From Varroa destructor (taxonomy: Eukaryota; Arthropoda; Arachnida; Mesostigmata; Varroidae): 64,000 nt of DNA. Positions 55,101 through 64,000 of the stretch are shown here, piece by piece. Numbering within the stretch: the stretch's first letter is position 1; every line of letters starts with the position of its first letter. The stretch lies in assembly GCF_002443255.2 (NCBI RefSeq), contig NW_019211455.1:34439472-34503471 (forward strand), written 5' to 3'. Under the pieces are notes generated by a model. It was given only the letters and a program-made list of their open reading frames with translations. It was not told the DNA's origin and ran no database searches. A program made the translations under genes and the position numbers.

Positions 55101-55485
55101 AATATGCATGCTTTAGACCGGCCTTTTTGTTTTATTATAGGTTAAATGGTGTCGATATGTTTAACCCATCTGGGAAGTCCACAATGATATATAAACGTTC
55201 TATTGTTAATCTTATTATGTATGCTGGTAACTCAGAAAATGTTTCCATTTTATTTAATTTAACTCCAGTTTTATTATCGTTCAAACAGTTCTTCGTTACC
55301 CACCTATAGTTTTTGCTTATTTTATCGAACAACAAAACTATATTTAAGATAAACATGGATAGAATAGTAAAAGTCATACCCATCCGAATGGTGACATGAG
55401 CCTTGGCAACGGAGTTTCTGAAGCTGAAGTCATCCTGTATAGACGGCTCGCCGTTCATACTCAGAAGTGGATCCCTCATCTGCAT
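48952..55485 (-). CDS. TMBIM4: Transmembrane BAX-inhibitor-motif protein, Lifeguard 4 / TMBIM4-like, complete
   Basis: Seven-helix membrane protein of the BI-1/Lifeguard family, known in animals as a Golgi/ER protein that modulates calcium release and restrains apoptosis. Four exons on the - strand: 55485-55380, 52593-52379, 50161-50010 and 49198-48952. All introns are GT-AG and phases match, giving 239 residues; human TMBIM4 has 238. Family marks: SIQDDFSF.NSVA near the N terminus (human SIEDDFNYGSSVA), FLRKVYGILSIQL leading into TM1, VVVSFYDQLVVLQAF, TLQTKKDF, the IIVDTQLIMH segment, and SPEDYMLATVELYMDILNLF. The two membrane Asp residues (VDT and YMD) correspond to the family's pH-sensing pair. 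ATG 55485 is chosen as the first in frame; M at 55479 is an alternative. No truncation is seen. Confidence 0.95.
49199..50009 (-). other. TMBIM4-like intron 3
   Basis: 0.8 kb, AT-rich. Contains a short direct repeat TATATGAGTCCGG (about 49753 and 49787). No exon-like sequence. Confidence 0.8.
50010..50161 (-). CDS. TMBIM4: TMBIM4-like exon 3 (TM3-TM4)
   Basis: Acceptor TTTACAG, then TILQAYTISVVVSFYDQL, VLQAFLLTLAVTAALTTF and TLQTKKDFTAMPAL. Of two possible donors the one reading GTATGT (GT at 50009-50008) is chosen: it splits a Leu codon that exon 4 completes in phase, whereas GTAAAC four bases later would shift the frame. Confidence 0.93.
50162..52378 (-). other. TMBIM4-like intron 2
   Basis: 2.2 kb. 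An open frame at 51688-52008 (+, 106 codons) and others at 51396-51626 and 51636-51887 (-) show no recognisable family and are probably chance in AT-rich DNA. Confidence 0.7.
52379..52593 (-). CDS. TMBIM4: TMBIM4-like exon 2 (TM1-TM2)
   Basis: Acceptor TTTGTACAG, then GFLRKVYGILSIQLCL. It holds two hydrophobic helices (about ILSIQLCLTVALTAIAMFL and LPTSFVLSMGTLLCLFV) and ends YILLGLY at the consensus donor GTAAGT, phase 0. Confidence 0.94.
52594..55379 (-). other. TMBIM4-like intron 1
   Basis: 2.8 kb. Holds a TA microsatellite (54750-54778) and an unidentified open frame at 52834-53094 (-). No further TMBIM exon is needed, since exons 1 and 2 join in phase. Confidence 0.75.
54750..54778. repeat. 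(TA)n microsatellite
   Basis: About 14 TA units inside TMBIM4-like intron 1. Confidence 0.93.
55380..55485 (-). CDS. TMBIM4: TMBIM4-like exon 1 (N terminus)
   Basis: Starts MQMRDPLLSMNGEPSIQDDF and ends HVTIRM plus one base of a Gly codon. The donor GGTATGA (GT at 55379-55378) must be used: reading on past it gives a different, non-homologous sequence, while splicing to 52593 gives RMGFLRKVYGILS, the family sequence. Confidence 0.93.
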
Positions 55486-55779
55486 TATGAAGCTAATGGG
55501 TGCATGTGAAGAAACCGAAGCACTTAAAGTTCTTTCACTGCACGGTACGATTTGAAAAAAGGTTATAGGCTAATACAAAACTTTGATAAATTTGCGACAG
55601 GTCGATCACAAACACAATCAAGAGAAATACTCACGTTGTACAATATCTATCAACCAAATAGTTATTAACTTAAATAAAAAATGCCTTTCTGGCAACTAAA
55701 GGAGCAGTATATAAATAAATTACACAAAATACAGTTTACTTGTTTCGTTTGCGAATAGAATGTACAACCAGATGCTACC

Positions 55780-55930
55780 GCAAAGCACAGATCACAACGT
55801 ACAGGGAAAAAGGAGATTGTAGACACAAGGAGGGACAACAATCAGCTGACCTAATAGCAGGAAGCCGGATGGCGCTGCGCGATACTTTTGAATTTTTGGC
55901 GCCACAGAGCATTTACGACGAAAGTATTGC
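55780..55930 (-). promoter_or_regulatory. Candidate promoter/5' UTR region of the TMBIM4-like gene
   Basis: A locally GC-richer, CpG-containing stretch (GGAAGCCGGATGGCGCTGCG at 55861-55880, then GGCGCCA near 55900) lies 300-420 bases upstream of the TMBIM4 start codon in otherwise AT-rich DNA. It includes an ETS-like core CCGG near a GGAAG. No TATA box is placed convincingly. Inference from position and composition. Confidence 0.35.
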
Positions 55931-58900
55931 ATAATCAATCGATTATTATTAACAAGCTTTCATTTACCTTGTATTTTCATGCTGTTTCTTTCCGTGCATC
56001 ACTAACTCTTTCCTCATGTACTGATTTAAATAAGCGCTTTCATACTAAACATAAAAAACCGGTTTTTTACTGATGTCGCATTCAACACGAAACATTGTAA
56101 TCCAATGATTTCTTATTGTGCCCCATATGCATAGTATTACAAATAATATACTAATTTGCGTTGTACTTATGCGCAATCATCTCAGGCCAGGAGAATCCAA
56201 AAAAAAACACAGATACAGTCCAATAAGGAAGGCTTATTAGGATTATCCTCTTAAAAGAAGGAATAAGCTGAAAGGAGTGGTGCCTGACGGACAGTGAGAA
56301 CATCGCACACAAGATTTTGCTGCTTCGTCAGGTACTTTGGAGGACAAAGCCCGCCTACAACTCAACACGTCTTGGGGGATGGAGATCTGGACAGGACGAC
56401 GGACTGAAATGCGTCTTGTAAGCCCGCAAATCCAGTAGTAGCTCTTGCAAACTTTGGTTTGAAGTAACGTTGGAATCAATTTTGTACCATGGTCCAAGGA
56501 CGCGAAGTCCGAAGTTTAATAGGTGACCATTTAGTAATGCTAATAAAAGGTTTGGTCTTATAATGCATCAGGTCTCAATCTTGGAAGTTGACTATATAAA
56601 TCTCATCCAAGGAACGCTCTTTTTAAAAGCAATGTAAACCTCTTTTTGAAAGAGTCCTTATTGATCGATTTGGGGTCTATGAGAATGTATACAGCATAAT
56701 ACTTTTACACTGCAGGCTCATGTCTTACAGCAAAACGTGTAAGTCCTATTTTCGAAGTAGCCAGTCCATGTATGCATAGCATAATAGCTAATTGGCTTGG
56801 TCTTACGACTCCTGACATTTCGTATTATTATGATACCATCGGGAGCTCTTGATGAGATATGTATTTGTTATAGACGTCTTCTGCGTGCCTTCGTTTGGAG
56901 GTATCGTATGGTCAAGCTCGGCCGCTTGCTGTATGAGCCTATGACAAATTCTTGAATGCTCATTGTAGTGGGTCAAAGAAAAGAATTTTTACAATGTTTA
57001 AACAAATTCAATCTTTCTATCTTAATATAAGCGACAAAGTTCAGCGCCAAAACAAAATACTGAAATTTACCCTTTAAGAGTACAAAAAAATGCGTCAGAT
57101 TTTAATAGCCTACGTAAGCCAAATAAATATTGCGCCCACTGAACTGCTGCGCTTCTTTAATCGTTTACGTATACACTTCACAAGAACAAGCAAGGGCACT
57201 TTAGCTTTTCATCGTCATTGTGCATTTAGAGATGTTAGGTGAGTCTCTAAAGAGGAAATGCTGCCTGCGCGTAAACGCTGTGGAATAGTTTCAACCTTAA
57301 CACCTTGAAAGCAAATGCGATAAAAATAGTTCCATTCTGAATGACGATAATCACAGTTCGGTAGACTTTGAATTCGAACGTTGACTTGTGACTCATCTAG
57401 CTAAATACTTCTTCTGAATGTCGCCTTTGATTCATGCCAGTAGAGAGTAGGATCCAAGATGCCTGCGCTTTGGAACAGTCGATAGAAACTAAACGACTTC
57501 CACTAGTACAGACAGTAATCAAACACGTCAGCGCGCCTTTATCGCGCGATCACTAAATTAATTCAGCTTTTTTTGAGCATTGATGATAAAAAGTATTTTA
57601 TTTATGCGAGCGAAACTTCTTAAAAAAATATCTAACTAGTTACCGGAATTCAAAGTCAGAATTAAGTAAGCAAAATAACCACTCGATGTAGGCAAGTTAA
57701 TGCGTAAATCAGCCGGGACAGGAAACGCAGTATCAGTTTAAATGATGTCCTGGTATAGTAACGCTATCGATACGCCAGTCCTGGCAGCATGGAGGACATT
57801 TGTAATAAGAAATAAAAACGTTTCATTGATAGAATGTGCTGAGTATTAGATTTAGATAGAGCTTTTTAAAGTAAGACGTTAAAGTTATGTGCATTTCATC
57901 CAACCCGCTAATATACTGTTAAACAGGGTTACTCAAGAAAATCTTATACTTGAAAGACGTTGCGTTGTTTTAAAGAGAGCCAAGCTTGAGGTACGAAAAA
58001 GAGACGGATGATAGGAGAAAACCACAGTACTTAGTTTTTGTGAAAAACGTCAAAATGCAAAACTTAGGCTTTAAATCAAAGGGTTAAAATTATTTAAAAA
58101 ATACAAATATAGGACAATAGCAATTAAACAGGATTCCTATAGGACAGAAGCGGTAATATGAAAGTACATTACAGAAAAAGGTAAGTCTACCATAAAATTA
58201 ACAACATCACAAATATTCAATAAATGTGCAGTAAAACAGTTTATTTGGACAACTATTCGTGTCCTAGAACCGACATGTTGTAACGCTCCGTAGACTCATA
58301 GTAGCTAACTCTAGAAGAAAACGACAGTGTAAAATGAACAAGATGGTCCTTGTTATACATTGCTTGGGAAATTTTGTAAAAGGAAAGAGTGGAATACCAA
58401 CATTTCTAGAAATAAAATTGTAGAATAACACTACATAAAACAAGATTAGACTAGATCGGAGAGTACACTACGTAAAAAAATCCACTGAATTCACTGTATC
58501 AAAGAAGAAATACGCCATTACTATAAAAGCGGAAATAGATAGACGATAACGGCGGATGCGAAGGTAGAAAGGATGAATGGATTAAAAAGGTAATTGAAAG
58601 ATGGAAGGAACAAAATGAAAGGTAATATGAGCATTCATATGGAAGCCTGCTACGGAATTATTGATATGCTGAGTGCTTATACCTATATAAATACAAAAAA
58701 GGAAGAAATTATTTTATCCTTCACGGAAGAGTTTGACATAACATACAACAAAAAAAAAAAGAAAACCTGGGCAGTGGGTTACTCGTATGCGCCTAATAAT
58801 TTGGGTGCCTTTAAACTGTCCACTTCCTAGATAGCTCATGGAAGTGATTTTTCTAGCTATAATAGAAGAATAGAATAGATGTAACAAACTGTTATTATTA

Positions 58901-60149
58901 AGATTATTATCATTATTAAAATACAACTTCATTAATCGAACTTCCTCGAATAATCGTAATTATTTTGTAGAAGATATACAGACCTTGGAGCATATTTTTC
59001 TCTTATTTAGCAATACCAAGTTTATAGATTTAATGCCTAAAATGTGAATAATAATTTAACTAAAGCTCCTTTTTTGTTCATGGTTATTCTTGGATATTGT
59101 CATTACTAATCCTCATGTTTCTTACATCGCCTCCAAGGGGGGTACGGGAAAATGTAATGCCGTAAGTAAAGCTGATATCATAATGCCGACATTTGTATTC
59201 AAAAGTAAAAAAATCACGTGCGAAGGTCCTTTTCTCTTTAGCATATTACGAATACGTGCTTATGCGCACTGTGCACAAACTATATATCAATAGAGTATAA
59301 CTGTATGTTTGACACTCGTGCTATGGGAAGCTATAGCGGTGTTTTATCGACCTATGTGTTTTACAGTATGGTGATGCTATCCCCAAAGCTAAAAGCCGTT
59401 GAGAAGTTGGGTCTTTTAGTTAGTTCTCTCAAATGACGACACACATCCTACAGGGGCAGTGAGAATAAAAAAAAATTCGTAAGCAACATAACTCTGCGTT
59501 TTCTTGTACGGAAGTAAAATTGCACGTTATTCTTTACGACAGTCTTGTAGTTTCCGTATACCTATTGCTCATATATTATAGCACCTAATTTAAAAAATCA
59601 AATTTAAGCGCTTGACTGGATACAGAACAGATTTACTCCTGGAGGCAATACCAAATGAGACTTGCCAAATGGATATATTGTGCTGGATACCATGTGCCAA
59701 GCTCATAAGGCTGTTTTAAAATGGCACAAAGTAGTCAACTGGGTTTTTTAAATCATCGTCTAATTCGCAATAACCTCCTTACGTTACACATACTAAAAGC
59801 ATCAATAACGTCTTTGGGTCAAGTATATGATAATATAACACTGCTTTGCTAACAATGCGTTTCGGATTGTATTCAATGCTTCTAACGCCACTCTTAGCAC
59901 ACAATAAAGGTATGTTTGTATTTATTGTATTATATTACATATTATAATTGCAGATAAGCAACTAAGGGATTACTCTTCTGCTTAGATTGTTTATGGAAAA
60001 TATAAGGAAAATAAAGTTAAGTAATACACTGTATTTGCTTCATCACAATATTACCGTAGGTCGTTATAAACTCGCTATATTTTTTTAAACCCCGTTGTAT
60101 TTTGCAATTATTCATTGCAGACGCTACAACTCGGCTAACATTTTTTTGG
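55931..60149. other. Intergenic, no gene recognised
   Basis: One GC-richer island at about 56243-56520 carries an 84-codon open frame on the - strand (Cys- and Arg-rich C-terminal part). No family could be assigned; a decayed transposon gag is possible. The rest is AT-rich with no features. Confidence 0.55.
59931..59936 (-). terminator. Candidate polyadenylation signal of the BOLA2-like gene
   Basis: TTTATT on + (AATAAA on -), about 215 bases past the stop codon. Positional evidence only. Confidence 0.35.
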
Positions 60150-60323
60150 CTAGTGATTGTCGTGTTGCTCTTGGTCGTGCTGCATGTCCCGCCACTGGTT
60201 GGGAGTTAGGGTTTGCTGTGTAAACGAGTGAATCACTTTCATCTCCTCCTTGACAACTGAAAACACGAGACGCTGCCGTGCCTGTAACGACATTCCCTCA
60301 AATTTAGGGGATACGATGACCGC
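60150..60323 (-). CDS. BOLA2: BOLA2-like exon 2
   Basis: Acceptor TTGTTTCAG, then AVIVSPKFEGMSLQARQRL, VVKEEMKVIHSF and TLTPNQWRDMQHDQEQHDNH, then TAG. The His in VIHSF is the invariant BolA cluster ligand. The short His/Asp-rich tail extends past the usual end of the fold. Confidence 0.95.
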   Translation of the reverse strand, partial: AVIVSPKFEGMSLQARQRLVFSVVKEEMKVIHSFTQQTLTPNQWRDMQHDQEQHDNH

Positions 60324-62295
60324 CTGAAACAATAAAAAACGGAGCTTTAGGAATAATTATACTACTTTTCTTTAAATTTAACTTATGTCGCATGAGTCCA
60401 TTTTGCAGGAAATTTTACTTTGTAAAAGGATAAAAGGAACATTGTAGTAACAATAGATGCTTCTTGAGGTATGACGCCACGTTTTCACTGACTGTCAATT
60501 TCATTTTTCGATAACCGTGGATGTATACCGTAGCTTACTGTGGGTCCACTTCTGCTCCTCGATAATGGCCGAATAAGGCAAATGTAGGCTTACGAGGAGA
60601 AAAGTTAATTTAACCTAATGTCAATTAAAATATACATTTACTTCAAGCAGATGCTGCTTCAACTTAGGTCTTATTTCAACTTATTTCGTAACTCTAAATA
60701 TAGTTTGCTTAACTGCAGATTTACGCCTTTTTCCATTACAAATCTATGTTTTGCCATTATATAGTTCACATGTCGGTGATGACCATAAAATTATGACTAA
60801 TATAAACGGTCAGAAACTTTCACGTGATATTATATGTAGAGATGATGAACGCAACGCGGTTGTTGAAAGCTTTGTTGTCTGACTTTTGCAAATCTATTCT
60901 GGTTCGCCCTTCTCTCTTGAGACAACTTCCAGTTTTCCTTCTTCTGTTATTCCCCTGCATATATCTTATTACGTATTTTTACATTCATTCTTTTCTTATA
61001 TCTTTTTTCGATTATTTTGCGAGCTACCGTAAATAGAGTCTGATGTTTTTTTCGGTGTATTACACCTAGCGCCTGCATTCCAGACGAGAGGCTAGATGAC
61101 AGGTTCAGTGATGGCGTACGTAACATACAGCTTAACACTGCCGCTCACCAGAATTTTTTTTTGGAGGGTTAAAAATGTTCCTCAAGCTTAGCTTTACTTT
61201 TTCTGTAAAATGTATTTTTTTAAACTATTTAGAAAGTTTCTATTTTTATGTTGCTCTGGGTACGCTGAATTTAGTTTCGCTAATCAAATCACTCTCATAT
61301 TCACCTCGCCGAAGAGCGTTTTACAGTACATCTTTCAAATACCATCATGAGTTAAATTTTCATATGGTCAATCATGGTTCCTTTAATTTGCCTATATAGC
61401 GAAATTCGAAAACACCACATTGCTCTTCGAGGATCCTAACATTTAATTTGCTTTACGAACATCTAGGTCTTTAAAAAATTTAAAAAAATAAATAGCAGCG
61501 ATAAACTTCAATATATATAGCGTGCGCATCCTTCCCTTTCCTATTCAGCTTGAACAAGGCGCATCTATCAGCAATGCACTTTAATAAATATCTTTTTAAT
61601 TTTAATGGAGTAGTGGTACCTTAATTGGATCATAGGATAGGTCGTCGTTTGCTAGCAATAGGATTATTTTTACTTTTCATACTGAAAGGTTCTTCGTTGA
61701 TCAGGTCTTTTTCGTTTCACCATATGTTCGAATGTATATGTATATGTACACATAATTCTGAAGATTATCTACGTTTACGCGTACCTGTTCAAAGTAGCAT
61801 CTCAAAACTAAAGCACATTTAAACCATTACATGTTAATTTATTTTTCGTCTATTTTTATGTGTACTTTTCCATTTAGTAGTTTTACAATTCGCCTTTAAA
61901 CTCATTATTATTTTAGTAAATTTTTTCAATTCATTTCTCTAGTTGCCTACATTCAATCTAGTCCTTACGGCGTACATACTAGTATCTGAACGACGGCAAA
62001 AAGTACTTAAGATTTTTGTGCACAACAAGCTCATAATAATTTAGTACCATTAACTGGCTGCCATTAAGCGATGCTTAGTCATTTATAACCGTGTTATACC
62101 TACCTCGAATTTTTGACCGCAGTTACACGACGAGACATCCTTGAGACGCAGAAAGGTCGTAGACAGTGCGCTTTTAAGCTTGTTCTCGATGTCCTTTGGT
62201 CGGACCACCTTGTGAGCACTCTCGGACACCATTAACCGAATTGGCCTAACTAGAGATGAACGTTTTTGGAGCACTCTTATAGTATGTCCAATCAT
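60150..62295 (-). CDS. BOLA2: BolA family protein, BOLA2-like, complete
   Basis: Small iron-sulfur-handling protein. Animal BOLA2 pairs with monothiol glutaredoxin GLRX3 and shares a [2Fe-2S] cluster for cytosolic iron-sulfur maturation. Two exons on the - strand, 62295-62104 and 60323-60150, joined at phase 0 (GAG|GCG) by a GT-AG intron. Seen: an amphipathic IENKLKSAL helix, the cysteine loop SSCNCGQKF (human BOLA2 RCSCSF), VIVSPKFEGMSLQARQRLV, and VIHSFTQQTLTPNQW with the invariant His. The CxC loop and the TLTPxQW tail favour BOLA2 over BOLA1 or BOLA3. The first ATG (62295) gives 121 residues; an internal ATG at 62232 gives 100, nearer the usual BOLA2 length of about 86. The extra 21 residues are basic without acidic residues. 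Confidence 0.93.
60324..62103 (-). other. BOLA2-like intron
   Basis: 1.8 kb AT-rich intron. No exon-like, RNA-gene or transposon signature recognised. Confidence 0.8.
62104..62295 (-). CDS. BOLA2: BOLA2-like exon 1
   Basis: Starts MIGHTIRVLQKRSSLVRP (A at -3, good context) after an in-frame TGA at 62338-62340. Internal MVSESAHKV at 62232 is the alternative start. It carries the N-terminal helix and the cysteine loop and ends QKFE at donor GTAGGT. Confidence 0.88.
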
Positions 62296-62340
62296 TTTAC
62301 AACCAAGCTCGGTGAACCAAATGAGTAACAAAATATATCA

Positions 62341-63887
62341 CATTAATGCGCATGTTCATATAATTTTGAAAATAAATTGTGGAACAGAAAAGGGTTGCGT
62401 AGAATTGTGCTGAATAGAGTACACAACATGCGAGAGTGATTTGTAAAATGTACAGGTAAAGCTTTTCTAGAAGTAACGTTCCGTTTTGTCGCCTAACACT
62501 TCATGTAAACATCTGGCTTGCGTGTATGAACTCCGTTAACCAGGCTACAAATGAAAACCTCAAAAAGAGTGCACACAGTCTTTTCGCTCAGTTTCTTCGC
62601 TTTACGGTAATTTTTAGCTGTACGTCCAACATACACTTTCTATTGTCTTAGATAATGACATTACGTCAGTTGGATTAATTTAAATATCATGCATGTAATT
62701 AACGATCCGTATGATCGCTGATTAATGCAGCAGGTTGGCTTACACACAGATCTGATACTCACCAGTTATTATCTTTTCATATAAGATTTGCTTGTATTAT
62801 TCGAGCTAGTTCGGCCTGTGTTCAAACAGAACGGAGATCACTGGAACAAAGGGATGAGAGAATGAAGCTTATTTTACAAAAGTTCGATTCAAACCTTGGC
62901 GCCAAGTTGTCACATGAGCCAAATACTCACAGTCTACGACGAGGAGACATGTGTAAACATAACAAATCCAGCCCTGAATCGATCATGGTGCCGTCATTTC
63001 CGTTACCGTGCTATGCTTGAATGTAGTATACGGGTCCCATTAAAAGTAGAAGTCAAGATTTTCGACCTATTCCTTGGCGAAGCTGGCTGAAAAACGTGTA
63101 AGTGTACTCAAGCATAAACTGTGGATTCAGAGCAGCGAGATAGGAATCATAATAATGTTATTTTCGTTATTATTATTCGTCTAAAATCTATTTAAATTTA
63201 TTAAGAAGATGCTACATCTATCGACGACATTTTATGATTTCGATGACGAACATTTTACTTTGTAATGATAGTTGATGTATATTTCGCACCAGATTTGTAG
63301 AATAGTTAGTACCCGACAATGCAGAAGTGGAACTGATGATTATTGATGGCCAAGTTGGTATGTCGCAGCCACCGACAATGGATGTCCTTGCAATGGTGCA
63401 GTTGTAGTACTACCTACTAAACTTAAAGACAAAAGGTGGTCTAAGTTTAAAATATGGCGTTGACATGTCTTTTTTCGCGCTGGACGACAACCGTCTAAAG
63501 CAACGCTTAACGAGAATTCCAGACGGAAAATCCATTTACTCACAACGCCTATTAAATAAGAAATGTTATCTCTATATTCGGAACCGACAGAAGATTGAAG
63601 TTGGTTTGAATCTGTTGTTTTGAATACGTAATTATGAACAATAGATACCAACGATGAGTGTTATAATGTAAATGGTTGCACTAATTGTGATACTAAAGTG
63701 TGAACTCATAACTATACTTAGAAGATATATTGAAAACAAAAGGCTTGCAGCAAGTATATTGGAACCTAAATGCAAACCGATGCCATGATTTAGAAGAAAT
63801 TTTGTAAATAAAATACTTATTAAGAAAAAAATAAAAAAAGAAAAGTAATAAAAGTAAAAAAATACTTATTATATGAACGAACTTCAG
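62341..63887. other. Upstream flank of the BOLA2-like gene, no gene recognised
   Basis: AT-rich. A - strand A-box-like TGGCTCATG followed by GGTTTGAATCG (about 62925-62884) resembles a truncated tRNA-derived repeat. The boxes are too close (about 29 bases) for a tRNA, so it is not listed as one. Confidence 0.5.
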
Positions 63888-63987
63888 NNNNNNNNNNNNN
63901 NNNNNNNNNNNNNNNNNNNNNNNNNNNNNNNNNNNNNNNNNNNNNNNNNNNNNNNNNNNNNNNNNNNNNNNNNNNNNNNNNNNNNNN
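63888..63987. other. Assembly gap (100 N)
   Basis: Exactly 100 N near the window end; the length is unknown. Confidence 0.99.
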
Positions 63988-64000
63988 TTTTAGTTTATTA

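Noticed and set aside
62329..62331. TTG start giving a longer BOLA2-like protein
   Set aside because: Non-AUG start with no support. The first ATG in the frame is at 62295.

Overview
The window is eukaryotic nuclear DNA, most likely from an arthropod and plausibly a chelicerate such as a mite or tick; the species is an inference, not a measurement. It is AT-rich but not CpG-poor. It carries genes split by GT-AG introns of about 0.2 to 6.3 kb, TA microsatellites, three 100-base N runs (scaffold joins) and decayed arthropod-type transposons. There are no operons, ribosome-binding sites or CRISPR arrays.

Three host genes can be read exon by exon, and the phases agree at every junction. (1) Positions 1-16201, + strand: the last seven coding exons (424 residues) of an SLC1-family excitatory amino-acid transporter; the 5' end lies outside the window. 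(2) Positions 55485-48952, - strand: a complete four-exon TMBIM4 (Lifeguard 4/BAX-inhibitor family) gene encoding 239 residues. (3) Positions 62295-60150, - strand: a complete two-exon BOLA2-like gene encoding 121 residues, or 100 from the internal start. They act in different places (plasma-membrane transport, Golgi/ER membrane calcium and survival, iron-sulfur trafficking), and nothing in the layout suggests a shared pathway.

Between the transporter stop and the TMBIM4 stop lie almost 33 kb with no recognisable host gene. This is a graveyard of transposable elements whose reading frames are broken by stops and frameshifts but can be followed by switching frames. There are three Ty3/gypsy-type gag-pol remnants on the - strand (about 23.74-25.67, 41.33-43.5 and 44.43-46.1 kb), a mariner transposase remnant on the - strand (39.19-39.85 kb), and a + strand ORF1 with tandem CCHC zinc knuckles from a non-LTR element (32.9-33.5 kb). 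Several tRNA-like, SINE-like sequences with Pol III A and B boxes sit in transporter intron 1 and in the desert. The first 2.5 kb after the transporter stop is A-rich on the + strand and may be a long 3' UTR.

The hunt did not turn up a clear new biological system. The most open items are an unidentified coding-like, possibly spliced segment inside a transporter intron (13.93-14.18 kb), an AP-1/CRE/CGG-rich cluster at 17.55-17.66 kb, a PDZ-ligand-like transporter C terminus, a possible N-terminal targeting extension on the BOLA2 protein, and the transposon remnants themselves.
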